Assembly: GCA_021018995.1 (NCBI GenBank)
Contig: CM037585.1
Location: 68,760,646 to 68,824,645 of the forward strand
Origin: Chloranthus sessilifolius
Lineage: Eukaryota; Streptophyta; Magnoliopsida; Chloranthales; Chloranthaceae
DNA length: 64,000 nucleotides
Reading direction: 5' to 3'
In this document: positions 35,016-45,924 of the stretch, in pieces
Layout of the letters: each line of letters opens with the position of its first letter
How positions within the stretch are numbered: the stretch's first letter is position 1
Made by a program: the position numbers and the translations under genes
The notes under the pieces: model-generated
The model's input: only the letters and a program-made list of their open reading frames with translations
Database searches by the model: none
Told to the model about the DNA's origin: nothing

Positions 35016-36897
35016 TGTTGGGTTAATATTTTAAGTTGCTTGCTGCTATTTCATTTAAAAATAGTGGAGAAAAATAGTGGAACATAGATGCAACTGGTCA
35101 TTACTACCAAAGGCATGCAATGACTCAGCTCACAAGTCTGCAATCTCTACAGAGAATCAGATCTAACATCTGATGATTGTAATGTAAAATAGAGGGGAGC
35201 TAGTTCCTGCAACAATCTCTCACAAAGCTACAAGCTCAAGTGCAGAGGATAAAAACCCATCTCAGATCTGTGGATTAGAATCACCCTAGGGCTATAGTCT
35301 GTCCACTCAAATGGTCACAGGCTATCCACAGAGGCTATCCAAATCACAGAGGACTGAGATGAAATAAGGAAATTACTGCTACCACCATGGTCACAGGGCT
35401 ACAAGGTCAATCTTCCATGGGAGCTTCAAATCAGTAAAATCCTATGTGTATGGCATAAATCAAAGAATATTACAGACACATAGGAAAATAGCAGATTGAA
35501 TAAGCATTAAAATAAACATTTTATTGATTATACAATACTTACAATGAAAGCCCTCAATGTAGCAGCCTTGTGCAGAGCAACCCTCAACAGATTCCAAAGA
35601 TTACATAACCCATTACAAAACTGAATTAAACTATGCCTAATTGTTTACAGAGATCATAGCCAGTAAGTGATAGGCTAAGAAAGAAGAAAAAGGGAAAAAT
35701 ATGATGATCTAATCCTAACCCAACTCTGACCTAAGCTCTCAGCCGAAATTAGGTTGAGGAAGAGATGGGTTTCTAAAAATAGAATATAGCTAATGTACTT
35801 AGTCCTCTCTACCTTGGCCATTAAGAAAATAGAAGGGAAAAACCCTAATTTCTGCTTGAAGATGTGGCTCTCTTACAGCCCTTGGATGCCTTGGGATGTG
35901 TGCATAGAGATCAGAGCCTCGAGATGTGTGCCCTAAACCTGGGGAAATCCCTAAAGTATCACTGAGTATGGAAATAGAAAGTAGGAGACCGTGCTTCGCG
36001 AGGCTAGGTCTGCTTCTTTTGCTCCTTGCGAGGCTTGTTGCGTGCTTGAAGTAGCTGCAAAAGAGTGCTCGTGAGGATGAATTTGTAGTGAATGGTCTCA
36101 GCTCACGCAGTGGAGCTTCAGGTGATTCCTGTGGCGAGGGTCTCACATAGATGGGTTTGGAACTCATGAGGACCCCTATGTAGTGAGTAGCACAGCTTGC
36201 GTGGATGGTTTTAGGCTTTGACGCACGCGAGAGTTACACGAGAGATTTTCTAAAACTCTCTCTCCTCTTGAGCTATGTGAGAGCTGCGCGAGTGGCTAGA
36301 GTCTTTTGTATGAATGAGCCTTGCGAGAACTATGCGCATGACTATTTTGAGACTTTGATCCCTGCGAGAGCTTTGCAAGCTAGATTTCTGAAACTTCTAA
36401 TGCGTGAGTGCTTCACGAGCAGTTAGAGTGTGGGGAGCAAATGAACCTCGCAATGGCTGCACGAGGTAGCTCCCTGAGGCCATTTCTTTACTGAGCTATG
36501 CGAGTTCTACGCGAGTTTGCATATGTTGCAGGCCTATGAACCTCGCGACGTTTGTGTGAGGTATTTTTCTGTGTTCTGCTATTGTGTTCCTTCTCCTGCA
36601 GCAGTCTCCACAACTTGGGTCCACCAACCATTGAATCTCTAGACTTCTAGGGTCCACCTTGGTATGCAATATGTTCACCATGGTGTGTGCCACCAAGGTG
36701 TATTCTCCGTTCTTAGCTCAGCAGTCACCCTTGGCTTGAATTCTCTCTCTTTTTGGCTTCAAATGCATAGACTTTGTACTAAGCTGCAACTATTATTACT
36801 AACTACAAAACATACTAATAAAGGATTATTAGATAGCTCCAAGGTGTAGTGAAGGCTAGGTTAAGAGGTGAAAAGTAGTACTTTTCAGTGAATAACA
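35016..36897 (-). repeat. 5' LTR of A2
   Basis: 1882 bases, TGTTGGGT...GTGAATAACA. CpG words (TTCGCGAGGC, GCTCACGCAG, GAGCTGCGCGAG, CCTCGCGACG) cluster at about 35990-36560. The TATA region (near 35785) has decayed to GCTATATTC. An internal deletion of about 750 bases near 35100 separates it from the shared LTR at 4172-6840. Confidence 0.8.
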
Positions 36898-36902
36898 AAA
36901 AG

Positions 36903-37615
36903 AAGGTAGCAGAACTTAAGAGACTTCAATGGTCTCTAAACTACTCAAGTTGAATCTCGTTCCAAGTTTCTAAGACTTCTTGATGTCTTTCTTATCTTGG
37001 AATATAAGGGGGCTAGGCAAATGTAGCAAATGTGTAGTGGTTACATCATGACCAATATAAAAGCCGATATTGTAACGCTTCATGAAACCAAATGGCGTCA
37101 GGCTAATAGAGACAAAGTTCGAAAAATTTATCCCAACTTGGACTTGAGTTGGGTTCATAAAGATGCAAAGGTTCAAAATGGGGCATTCTCATCATGTGGA
37201 ACAATAAAAAATATGAGAACAAAGGTCAGTGGATCTGTCTTTTTAACATTTCTATTCTGTTCACTGATAAAAGAAATGATGTCTCTTTTCTTTTCACTGC
37301 TGTTTATGGGCCTTGCACTAGGGGAAGAGATGTCGAATTATGGGAGGATTTGTTTAGATGGAAAATTCTACATGATGGCCCCTGGGTTATCTGTGGGGAT
37401 TTTAAAGCCATATCCCATCCACATGAAAAATCAAACAATACCAAAATATCCTCCTCTATGCGAAATTTCAACAAATTCATCAACTCCGCAGAGCTTAGTG
37501 ATGTTTCTATGTTAGGTGTACAATTTACGTGGTCCAATGGGCGTCGTTCCCCCACACTTTGTCGCCTTCACTGATTCCTCATAAATGAGAAGTTTGATAA
37601 TCTTTTCACTACTGC
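36903..37615 (+). pseudogene. LINE (L1-type) ORF2 fragment: apurinic-like endonuclease domain
   Basis: Endonuclease that nicks target DNA for LINE insertion. LSWNIRGLGK (near 36985), ADIVTLHETKW with the catalytic Glu (near 37075), FTAVYGPCTRGRDVELWEDL (near 37300), WVICGDFKAI (near 37385; the usual GDFN Asn is Lys) and LDV.FTWSNGR-like text (near 37525) follow in order but in shifted frames. It begins at the A2 edge and is cut at 37616 by element E, so both inserted into or beside this LINE copy. No RT part is visible in the window. Confidence 0.8.
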
Positions 37616-38511
37616 TGTAACACCCTACAAATTCCTGAACCCGAATACGTCGGGTAAGTACTAGTGCTCGAGACCGGTAACAATTTGCGTTGTCTGTTTA
37701 GACCAAGTCATGTCAAAAATTTAAATAGGCACCTTTATAATAAAGGTTAAATAGTTAATTGGTTAATTACTACACAAGAGCACCCCGCTGGTAAAGAGCG
37801 TGGCTTGTAACTAAGAGGTCATGTTATCAAGTCATGTGAGGAGCATTAGGTTTCCTATTTTTGTTTTATTTTGGACACATACATAGTGTTGGGTGTACAG
37901 GCTACACACCATAACACTACTCTCATTTAAAAGAAAGACTCCCACGCTTAAGTTAGCATGCATTTGGGAGAATTGGATTGAGAGGAAAGGAACCACCTTC
38001 TTCCTTACGACTCTTGAAGAAGAAAACTGGCCATTTGATCTTTTCATCCAACCAGCTGTCTTCCATGAGAAAATCTGCACCCCTCCTATCCTCGCAAACA
38101 CTATTTTCGATCTTTGAATCTCTATGATTGAGCAATCGAACGGTAGAGCGCATCAACGTCGAAAATTTCTGACTCTGAAGACTGGAGACTTTGAATGCGA
38201 AGAATCTACGAAGGTATACGTCTTAACCAGATTCTGTAAACCTCGATTTCATAAGTTTAAGAGTCAAATTATTCGGTTTTGAATTTCATGCGAGAACTCT
38301 GAAAATTGGACGCGTGAGAGGCATAGTTGTCGATTTTCCTCAATTCTGATATTTTCGGGCGTTGCATGTGCATGAAATTAAGATAGAAAGTAGTGATCTA
38401 ACCTTATCACATGAAATTGGGTTGGATTAAATGTTAGGATGACAAATTGTTAAGGAAATTAGGATTTTCGGACTTAGAAGAAGCAGCTAGGGGTTTTCAA
38501 ATTCTAAACCC

Positions 38512-38664
38512 CTCGCTACAACGACCTTGCAAAGTCGTTGTAGCGAGCTCAATTTTGAACCCCTCACTACGAGCTGAAGGGGGTCACATGAGCTCGCTGT
38601 AGCGAGCTGATTTATGAAGGGCTTGCTGTAGCGAGCTGATTTCTGAAGGGCTCGCTGTAGCGAG
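38512..38664. repeat. CTCGCTGTAGCGAG palindrome cluster in the E LTR
   Basis: A hairpin with 14-base perfect arms (38512-38525 and 38534-38547, CTCGCTACAACGAC and its complement), then AGCTCGCTGTAGCGAGCT at 38591-38608, a variant GCTTGCTGTAGCGAGC near 38621, and CTCGCTGTAGCGAG at 38651-38664. Confidence 0.85.
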
Positions 38665-38935
38665 GTCCCCTACTCTTGAATGGGTAAACTTTAGGTCCGT
38701 TTAAGCTAAGAAGACCTGTTTCATGCAATGTTTTTGGCACTGACATTTAGGATACGAACATCTTGATCTAGGTAAATGCGGGAGACTGCAGATCAGACCT
38801 CCACTTTAATTTACACTATTATCTCAGCACGACTCCGATATTAAGGTAGGGAAAATCTTGAGGCTCAATTATATGCTTTCTCAAATAATGGCTAATGATG
38901 TGATTATTAAATGCTTTTATGTTTTCAGTATCATG

Positions 38936-38968
38936 ATATATATATATATATATAATATGTGTGTGTGA
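38936..38968. repeat. TA/TG microsatellite
   Basis: A run of TA dinucleotides followed by a short run of TG. Confidence 0.9.
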
Positions 38969-39122
38969 GTATATTGCAGCTCAATAAATGATTAAGATTT
39001 GACTTTTGCACATTATCATAGCATTAGAACTTTGGCACATTGATGCATATCAGTCGTTCAGCTCAAATTCTCAAAATTCGATTTGTGGTATGTGTTATAT
39101 GATTCCAAGATCATGTGCAAAG

Positions 39123-39350
39123 AGGAGTGGAGCCTCCATGAGAGGGGTGGAGTCCCTAGGGTTTGCGAACCTGTTCCCGCTACGGGATGCTCAGTTCCTG
39201 CTACGGGATGCTTTGCCATGAGACATGTACTCGATATTCTGAGGCCGTGTTAGTTGTAAGGGGAGTGGAGTCTCCAAGAGAGGGGTGGAGTCCCCGGGGT
39301 TTACGAACCTGTTCTCGCTACGGGATGCTCTGTTCCCGCTATGGGATACT
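39123..39350. repeat. Short tandem repeats within the E LTR
   Basis: GAGTGGAGYCTCC, GAGAGGGGTGGAGTCCC and CTRCGGGATGCTC units occur in two blocks (39123-39215 and 39260-39350), apparently a duplicated segment of about 135 bases with an inserted linker. Confidence 0.7.
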
Positions 39351-40346
39351 AACACTAATGTTTCTGAATTCTGAAGATATGACATGATCCGATATGTTTT
39401 GATTCTCTGACACATGTACTTCTGTTTCTCATACTCTTGTTTTCACAAATACATGCTTTGGTTCCCGTTTGGATTCCTTGCTTTGCTATGTGCTTGTTCC
39501 ACATATCATTTGCATCATGGCATAAGATATTATGAGATTCATGGGTTAGTTCATTTTTTTCTTTTGAGGTATTTGATATAATGTTAATTCGAACTATTTT
39601 TACTTATGCATCAACACCATGAAGTAGAATAATAAGATATGATTTAGCACAATTTTCTCCCTACTGAGCTTGGACTATAACTCATCCCTCGACTATACAT
39701 TGCAGCTGCAAGTGTTGACCTAGAAAAGGATCTAGAATGAGAAGAGGATCCTGATTACAACCCTGAAGAGGAGGAAGAACAACTCGAGGAGTTCTTTCCT
39801 TAACTTCTCTCTTTGGATCCCGCTGAGTGCGATTATTTTCTACTTTTGATACTTGGTATAGTTTGTTTTTATTAACAATTTTGTATAAATTTTGCATAAT
39901 TCTAAGCCACTGTTTAGGTGATGGTCGGCCATCACCGGTGGTCAGTATAGTTTTGGGCTATATTATAGAATGATAGAAATCTTTGGTTTAATGCCATATG
40001 CTTTTACTACTTTGCTTCCACATCAGCATAAACTTACCGCAAGCTTGATGGCTTGATCTTTCCAATTATCCTTTTAGGGGAAGGCCGAGCTATCACAAAG
40101 GTATCAAAGCACCCCGATACCAAGGAAAACTCTAAAATCGGATCGTGTTCTCCGATCCGATGGCATGGATTTTGGGGTAAGGAAATCCAAGCCGTCACAG
40201 AAGGTATCAGAGACTAGGCTATAAGTCTATTGGGAATCCAGAACTATAGCTTAGGTTCAAGGCAATGGCATTAAATTCCATCATACCTTAGGCCAGATTC
40301 TTACGATCACCCTGATTAAGCCATTCCTTGATCATGACAGGCTAGC

Positions 40347-41603
40347 ATGCCTCCATGAAGAGGAAGACCAAGGACCGTGCACACCAGAGGTGTAACAAAT
40401 GGAGAAGGGGTTGCCACCGGTTTGAATGCAACAACTGTAGGAAATAACAACCATGCCTCTGGTGTCGAAAACAATGTTGGCAATACATCCGGAGTAGGGA
40501 ACAATGCTGGGAATGACCAGTAGTTACTAGAAACCATGGTGAATACTATGGAAATACTTGCCAAGAGACGTCAACCATTGGGCTTCCAAGAGTTTAGGAG
40601 GATGAGGCCTCCGAACTTCTATGGGCAGACAGATTCGCTAGAGGCAAAGAAGTGTTTGAACCAAATGAAAAAGATTTTACAAAGAGTCTGGTGCATCGAG
40701 GAAGAGAAGGTGAGTTGGGCTTCTTTCCAACTCGAAGGAGAGGCGGACCCTTGGTGGAAATCGGTCGAGAGAACTAGGGTGCAAATGACACTGAATGCCC
40801 CATGGACATGGGCAGAATTTGTCGAGGTGTTTAACGAGTAGTACGTCCCTCGACAAGGTAGATATCAGATGGAGGTGAAGTTTACCACATTGGAACAAGG
40901 TCAGATGATGGTGCACAAGTACGAGGCTGAATTTACCAGGCTCCCTCATTTTGCACCATTGCATATAGCCACGGAATTGATGAAGGCCCAAAAGTTTGAA
41001 TGAGGCCTAAAACCTGCTATTAAGGAAAGGATCTCATTGTTCAGGGTGACGACCTACGCAGAGGTTATGGAGTTAGCCCATATTGCGGAAAGGGGCATTG
41101 AGACTATGTACACGCGAAGAGAAGAGCAAAACAGGAGTAGACAGAGTCGAGCACGGTCTTATGCCTCCGAGCAGGCTAACAAGATGCCGAGATTATTGAT
41201 TCCACCAGCCTCTCAACCTGCTCAAATTATGTCGTCGAGACCACTCATTCCTACACAATCAAGGCCCTTTCGCCCTTAAATTCTGACGACAACTAGGGTG
41301 TCAAGAGCCCAACCAACTTCTCGAACTGCATCATTAGCACTAGTAGACTCATGTGTGAAGTGTGGAAAGTCACATAAGACTGAGGAATGTAGGAGAACCA
41401 CTGGAGCCTATTTTCGTTGTGGGAAAATGGGACATAGGATCAGGGAATGTCCCAAAGTGAAGAAAGAAACTCCCGCAGCCATGACTCACACGAGACCTCC
41501 ATGGCCTACAACACAAGGTCAATCTTATGTTGTTTCGGTACAGGATGCCCAAACTAATAATGACGTAATCCAAGGTATACTTTCCTATGGATTATCAATC
41601 TAG
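40347..41603 (+). pseudogene. gag of element E
   Basis: Particle protein. The start near 40347 gives MPP then a stop, RGRPRTVHTRG, an Asn/Gly-rich stretch, then the Retrotrans_gag core (FYGQTDSLEAKKCLNQMKKIL, SWASFQLEGEADPWWKS, PWTWAEFVEVFNE). A first CCHC-like box is CVKCGKSHKTEEC. The second box YFRCGKMGHRIREC lacks its first Cys. One frame runs the whole length with five stop codons; most can be explained by C to T changes (CGA to TGA, CAG to TAG, CAA to TAA). Confidence 0.8.
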
Positions 41604-41765
41604 TTTCTTTTATTTTATTTTAGATGAAGAAGGTGCATAAAATAAAATAGTCTTTGAATTTACAACTTTTGAATGCCATGACACTTTATATGTACATCAA
41701 ATTAAACAATATGCATGAAACTTAGGTATCATTCACATGTACTAGAAAGGCGACATTTGTTTTCA
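41604..41765 (+). other. AT-rich insertion between gag and protease of E
   Basis: About 160 bases of noncoding AT-rich sequence interrupt the expected junction between VIQGIL and VLIVPGSTHSFV. It could be a small insertion or an intron-like segment: GTATACT near 41574 and ATAAAG near 41769 are GT/AG-compatible. Confidence 0.45.
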
Positions 41766-42129
41766 TAAAGCATGAGTGTTGATAGTCCCAGGGTCTACCC
41801 ACTCTTTTGTCACACCGCAATTCGCAACAGAATTAAGTGTTATGCCCGAGCCTCTTGACTTTATTCTAGCGGTGTCCATTATAACGGGAAATTCTATGAG
41901 CACGGATACAGTGTGTCGATTAGTCATTGTTGCTATTAAAGATCATGAAATAACGGCTGATCTGATTATGCTAGATATGCAAGGATTCTATGTGATCCTT
42001 GGCATGGACTGGGTATCCACCCATCAAGCTAGTGTCGATTGCCATAAGAAGATAGTCATGATTCGTCCCAAGATGGGGAGATTATTCAGATTCCATGGCA
42101 TTCGACCAAACACACACCATGTAGGGCAC
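41766..42129 (+). pseudogene. Aspartic protease of E
   Basis: VPGSTHSFVTPQFA is the active-site loop, but the catalytic Asp-Ser before Gly is Val-Pro here, so it is inactive. VILGMDWVSTHQASVDCHKK and a carboxy RFHGIRP follow, which is where pol would continue in a normal chromovirus-type element. Confidence 0.75.
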
Positions 42130-42141
42130 ACAAATTCTATA

Positions 42142-42275
42142 CAGCTCGATACAGCGAAGCCTAGGCTCGCTGTAGCGACAGTTTCAGAACTGTTAGCTTG
42201 CTACATCCTCGCTATAGTGACAGCTTCAGAAGTCCAAGCTCACTACAACGATCATTAAACCTCACTGTAGCGACT
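42142..42275. repeat. CTCGCTGTAGCGA palindrome cluster upstream of E ORF2
   Basis: GCTCGCTGTAGCGAC at 42164-42178, with degraded relatives CTCGATACAGCGAAG (42144), GCTTGCTAC (42196), CCTCGCTATAGTGAC (42207), GCTCACTACAACGA (42238) and CCTCACTGTAGCGAC (42260). The word is the same as in the E LTR. Confidence 0.8.
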
Positions 42276-42535
42276 ATCGGGTTTTGGGTTATTTCTTTTA
42301 AAGGGCTGAAACCCCCAATTTCTATCATTTTCAAGATTTCAAGCCTAAAGACCGTCCCTTTTCTCTCCTCTCCTGTGAAGAACAAGGTGCTTCTTCCTTT
42401 CAAAAACCTATGATTCTTCGTGTTTCATCCAACGAGACTCACGAATCGACGTGCATGCGCCTCCGTCAACTAGGGTTCCACGTTTTGATCTCCACGCCGC
42501 TCAAATTTCTTCTCGTTTCAAGTTAATTCCTATGT
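42276..42535 (+). promoter_or_regulatory. Putative leader of E ORF2
   Basis: CT-rich, leader-like sequence (CTTTTCTCTCCTCTCCTGTG near 42358) between the palindromes and the first plausible ATGs. TTCTTTTAAAG near 42293 is a weak TATA candidate. Confidence 0.35.
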
Positions 42536-43755
42536 TAATGGCTTCTAAGAAGAAACTCGCATCTAAATTCCCTCCTATTAGGGCAAAACCTTTTAAACAA
42601 TCAAAAGGCAAAGCCCCATCGGTCTCCGATACCCCACCGATTTTTGAGTCCCCACCTATTTAGGACCAACCCAGCTTGTGGTGGACCGTTAAAGCCTTTG
42701 AACCAGAGTGGTCTTTTGACCCAGAGGTATTTATCGACGATGATACGACCTTGTGGTCAATTGACTATATTAGGCCTGGTGAAATTATTTTTCCAAAATT
42801 TGAAAGTTGGGGTGGGTGGCCAGCAGATGACCACCGAGATTGATGGACGAACCTTCCATCTCGATGTCTGCAATATCGCCAAAGCAATGCGATGTCTCCC
42901 ACATTTTTTGGAAAATCAGTGCCTCCTAACCCCGCATCCCGAGGAGGTGCCTTTCAATCACATCATAGCTAAGATGACTAGCGGTGAGCAAGGTTCCGGC
43001 CAATCTGTTAGGAGAACCCAACTACTAGGTGAGATGTGGGCATTAGATGATGTGTTTAGAAACAACCTCAATCCCCTCCATCATGACCAAGAGAGACTAA
43101 AAACGCTTTTGTAGGCCTTTTTTGCCGTACACGAGGGTGGGTGGTTTAGCGAACCACAAGTTGTGTGGGAGGGCATCAATTACACCCACGAGCAAATGTT
43201 AAACACCACCCCTAAACCTTTGACTACTATCCTGACTTATCTCCCAACTCCTTGAAGGGCATGAACACACCGAAGAGGATGACCCTTATGTGGTACCGGC
43301 CAATGGAGAGGTATGAACCGATAATATCCAAAAAATTTCCAAGAGCATGTGGCGCATGAACTACAAAAGGTGCCAACGCAGTGTCCGAAATCGACCACTT
43401 CAGAAGTTAGCTGAGGGAGGTCATCAAGGAGAACTGGAACAACCCACACCTAGGGCTGCACCTCAAATGCCCCCACCACAATAAGTCCCAGCTCAGCCTC
43501 AGCAGTAGCCTGCCCCACTTGGTGACGTCCCCACACTGTCTGAGTTCAATTGGCAAATGGACGTGCTGCACCAACAAAATTTCACATTGCACCGTCGATT
43601 GGATTTCCATGAGGACATCCTATTGCGTCTGATAGAAAAGTCGTATCCTACCAGCTACACTCCATTCATAGCTCACGTAAGAGAGAATACCTCAAAGTAT
43701 ACAAGGGGTACGTCTAGACCTGGAGCAGGACGTGCATCTGGCTCCAAAACATGAC
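42536..43755 (+). pseudogene. ORF2-like gene of E: plant transposon protein domain in the place of pol
   Basis: The start region MLMASKKKLASKFPPIRAKPFKQ is basic. The domain follows, with GLVKLFFQNLKVGVG, LGEMWALDDVFRNNLNPLHHDQERLKTLL, then after one stop AFFAVHEGGWFSEPQVVWEGINY. It aligns in pattern with VRLFYQN, LDAVLRKNVYCSGHEQER and LLSFHRNHYLDVAKLIFEG of A1. A carboxy part at 43557-43754 (MDVLHQQNFTLHRRLDFHEDIL) resembles the helical end of other ORF2 copies. Frameshifts near 42780 and 43250 and stops break it. Unlike in A1, A2 and B it follows protease directly. Confidence 0.65.
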
Positions 43756-44600
43756 GCGATGACGAGTAGCCAGTAGAGCAGCCAGGTGAGCACGTGGATC
43801 GTTCATGCCGGGTATATAGCTGTCTTTTGGGTGTTCTTTAATGATGTTGGATGACTATAATGATAACATATTAAATTGTCTTTGGCAATCGAAAAACAAA
43901 TTTCATTTTAGGTTATAGCACTTAGATGCCTGAAACAATGGTTAACTAGTATATGTAAATATTTATTTCTAATTGCGGTGATGATAGAGAACTGAATGGA
44001 TTAGGTTGTTGGGATAAAATGCAAGCTTTTAGTTAAATTGTGAATTTTTGTGTTGCAACATTGCAATGCTTTCAATTATAGAACGATCGGTGCAATTAAT
44101 AATAGAACTTCGCTTTACAAATACTTGAACATGTTTACTCTATTCATGCTCATAAGTTGTAGTTATGAATGACACAGTAGAATCATGATGGCTTTGGAAT
44201 GTTCTCATTGGTGTCTAGTGCTACCAAGCAATGGGCTAAACTTTTTGATTTTGATGACGTTAGCTTTTGGAGAATGTGAACCATTTTGTAATAAGTGTAA
44301 ACCTTGTCGTCATGATAGGTTGAATGACATGACAATCAATAATTTAAAATTTCTAAGATACACCATCATTCATTAGCAGTCAACCATACTAACTAGTAAT
44401 TTTCGACGAAGTGCTTTATCCTCGCTTAAGTAATGGACACGTTACAAGGCTTAGTATGAATCTCCGAAAACACATCCGCGTGCTGAAATTTCTTAGATAG
44501 ATTTTAACCGCATGATGTAGATCATCAGTAGGACTACAACTCGATGACACGTCTTTCGTCCCCAATACCGTCGTCAATTTTCGAGGATGAAAATTCTCTT
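43756..44600. other. Noncoding 3' part of element E
   Basis: No integrase or chromodomain coding can be read in any frame. The last 80 bases (TCGTCAATTTTCGAGGATGAAAATTCTC) match the usual end of chromovirus-type internal regions, just before the polypurine tract. Confidence 0.55.
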
Positions 44601-44626
44601 AAGGTTGGGAGGATGTAACACCCTAC
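44601..44626 (+). other. Polypurine tract and first 13 bases of the 3' LTR of E
   Basis: AAGGTTGGGAGGA then TGTAACACCCTAC, identical to the first 13 bases of the 5' LTR at 37616. CCTAC (44622-44626) is then the predicted target duplication of element D. Confidence 0.75.
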
Positions 44627-45912
44627 TGTTGGTACGCGCTTTTTCTGGGTCCCTTTCGGTCCCTTGGAAGAGTGGCCCAATTCGGTCCAAGTGGACTATG
44701 GCAAAGGTGGTGTTTTTAGAGGTAATTAAATACTGAAAATGAAAAGGTAAATCTCAGGAAAATATCTGGTTCATTGCAATCGCCAGCTGTAGATGTTTAA
44801 CAATGCTACAACACGTCACTGATCAAGCCTTTCGAGGTGGAGATATGGGTTGTTCTCTTTACTGAAGCATAGGTCGGCCGATGTCAGCAGCACTGGGTCG
44901 CCTGTAAGTTTAGTTACGCTAGTTTTCCTAATTCTATTTTAACTACTTTTCCTTTTCTATTCTTGCTATGACTTGCTTAATTTACTTAATATTGTCAGGG
45001 ATTTAATTAATTTTAATCCTATCAGGAGTCTAACTAATTTAAATATTTTACTCCTATTAGAAATCTAATTAATTAAGCCTCCTAATCTCACTAGGAATGC
45101 AAATATGCTAATCCTAAGAAAATTAATTAGGAACATACTAATTCTATTGAAACTCTAATTAATTAAAATATACTAATTCTATTAAAATTCTAATTAAAGT
45201 AAATACACTAATTTTACTGAAAATCTTAAAAAAAGGGGTTTTGGCCCGCTATGCTAAGGAGGATCGGTCCTGTTCTCGGGTACCCTCCATAAGCTCCCTT
45301 GGGCAAATCGGTTGGCTAGGGATTATTTTAGTAATAGTGTGGATTGAAAAATTGATTTTTATTCTGAAATTATGGATTTACGGATCGAAAATTAAGGATT
45401 TTGAGAATCAAGTTAAAAATTAGAGCTAAAACTTTAGAACAAAAAATGGAAATTCTAAGGCTGATTTTAAGACTGAAATTAAGGATTGGTTCTAATAACT
45501 AGAATCAGAAAATTAGAAAATTAGAAATTTAGATTAAAACTTAAGATCTAAGATCTAGAATTAAAGAACTAGGAGGCTAGAACCTAAATCTAGAACTAAA
45601 ACTAAAAAAGGAAGAATTGGTTCTAGAACCAGAGAACTAGAACTAGGGAAAAAAGGTAAGAATTAAGGATTAAAGAGATTTAAAATCTAAGATTTAAAAC
45701 TAAAAGCTTAAGAACCTAAAGCCTAGAACTAATAATCTAGAACTAAGGACTAGAATTAAGAACTAGAACTAGAAGAATTAAAAACTAGAAGGAAAGTATA
45801 CCTGAGGCCAGGGCCGCAGAGAGAAATCGTGAAATCCTAAGCTTGAAAGTAAGGAACTCGAGAGAGAGAAATCTGGGTCAAAAATTGTGCGTTGAGTTGT
45901 GGTGGTGGGTCC

Positions 45913-45920
45913 TATTTATA
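45913..45920 (-). promoter_or_regulatory. TATA box of the D LTR
   Basis: TATAAATA on the minus strand. CTCTCGAGTT follows about 57 bases downstream, at nearly the same distance as in the antisense ORF promoter at 49369. Confidence 0.7.
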
Positions 45921-45924
45921 GATA

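Larger units (their letters stand above)
4172..36897 (-). mobile_element. A2: Athila-like LTR element, interrupted by element B
   Basis: On the minus strand: 5' LTR 35016-36897, primer site 34992-35009, gag 34686-33079, protease 32769-32320, RT 32278-31040, RNase H 30890-30263, integrase 30255-29054, spacer 29053-28582, then element B, spacer 10737-10107, ORF2 10106-7107, polypurine tract 6864-6841 and the shared LTR 6840-4172. AAAAG (36898-36902) is the expected target duplication, whose partner should lie left of the window. Gag and protease share one frame and most of RT to integrase shares another, each broken by point stops. The element is dead but recognisably once autonomous. Confidence 0.8.
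37616..40199 (+). repeat. 5' LTR of element E
   Basis: TGTAACACCCTAC...GCCGTCACA. The 3' edge is uncertain: TATCACA at 40097 followed by GGTATCAAAGC, and GTCACA at 40199 followed by GGTATCAGAGAC, both look like LTR end plus primer site. It contains the CTCGCTGTAGCGAG palindromes (38512-38664), a TA/TG microsatellite (38936-38968) and a partly repeated GGAGTGGAGTC / CTACGGGATGCT stretch at 39123-39350. Confidence 0.7.
37616..44626 (+). mobile_element. E: gypsy element with gag-protease but pol replaced by an ORF2-like gene
   Basis: 5' LTR at 37616 (TGTAACACCCTAC...), a GGTATCAGAG primer site near 40203 (initiator tRNA-Met type), gag 40347-41603, protease about 41766-42120. A palindrome cluster and an ORF resembling the plant transposon protein follow, and then the polypurine tract AAGGTTGGGAGGA (44601-44613) with the first 13 bases of the 3' LTR. 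No RT, RNase H, integrase or chromodomain is present between 42120 and 44600. It is inserted in the LINE fragment and cut by element D. Confidence 0.75.

Noticed and set aside
37304..37555. Minus-strand ORF overlapping the LINE fragment
   Set aside because: Shadow of the plus-strand endonuclease reading frame.
37194..37574. Intact LINE ORF
   Set aside because: Only the middle of the endonuclease; the frame shifts before and after it and GDFN is GDFK.
38512..38547. Rho-independent terminator
   Set aside because: A strong stem but no T-run and a eukaryotic LTR context; it belongs with the family palindromes.
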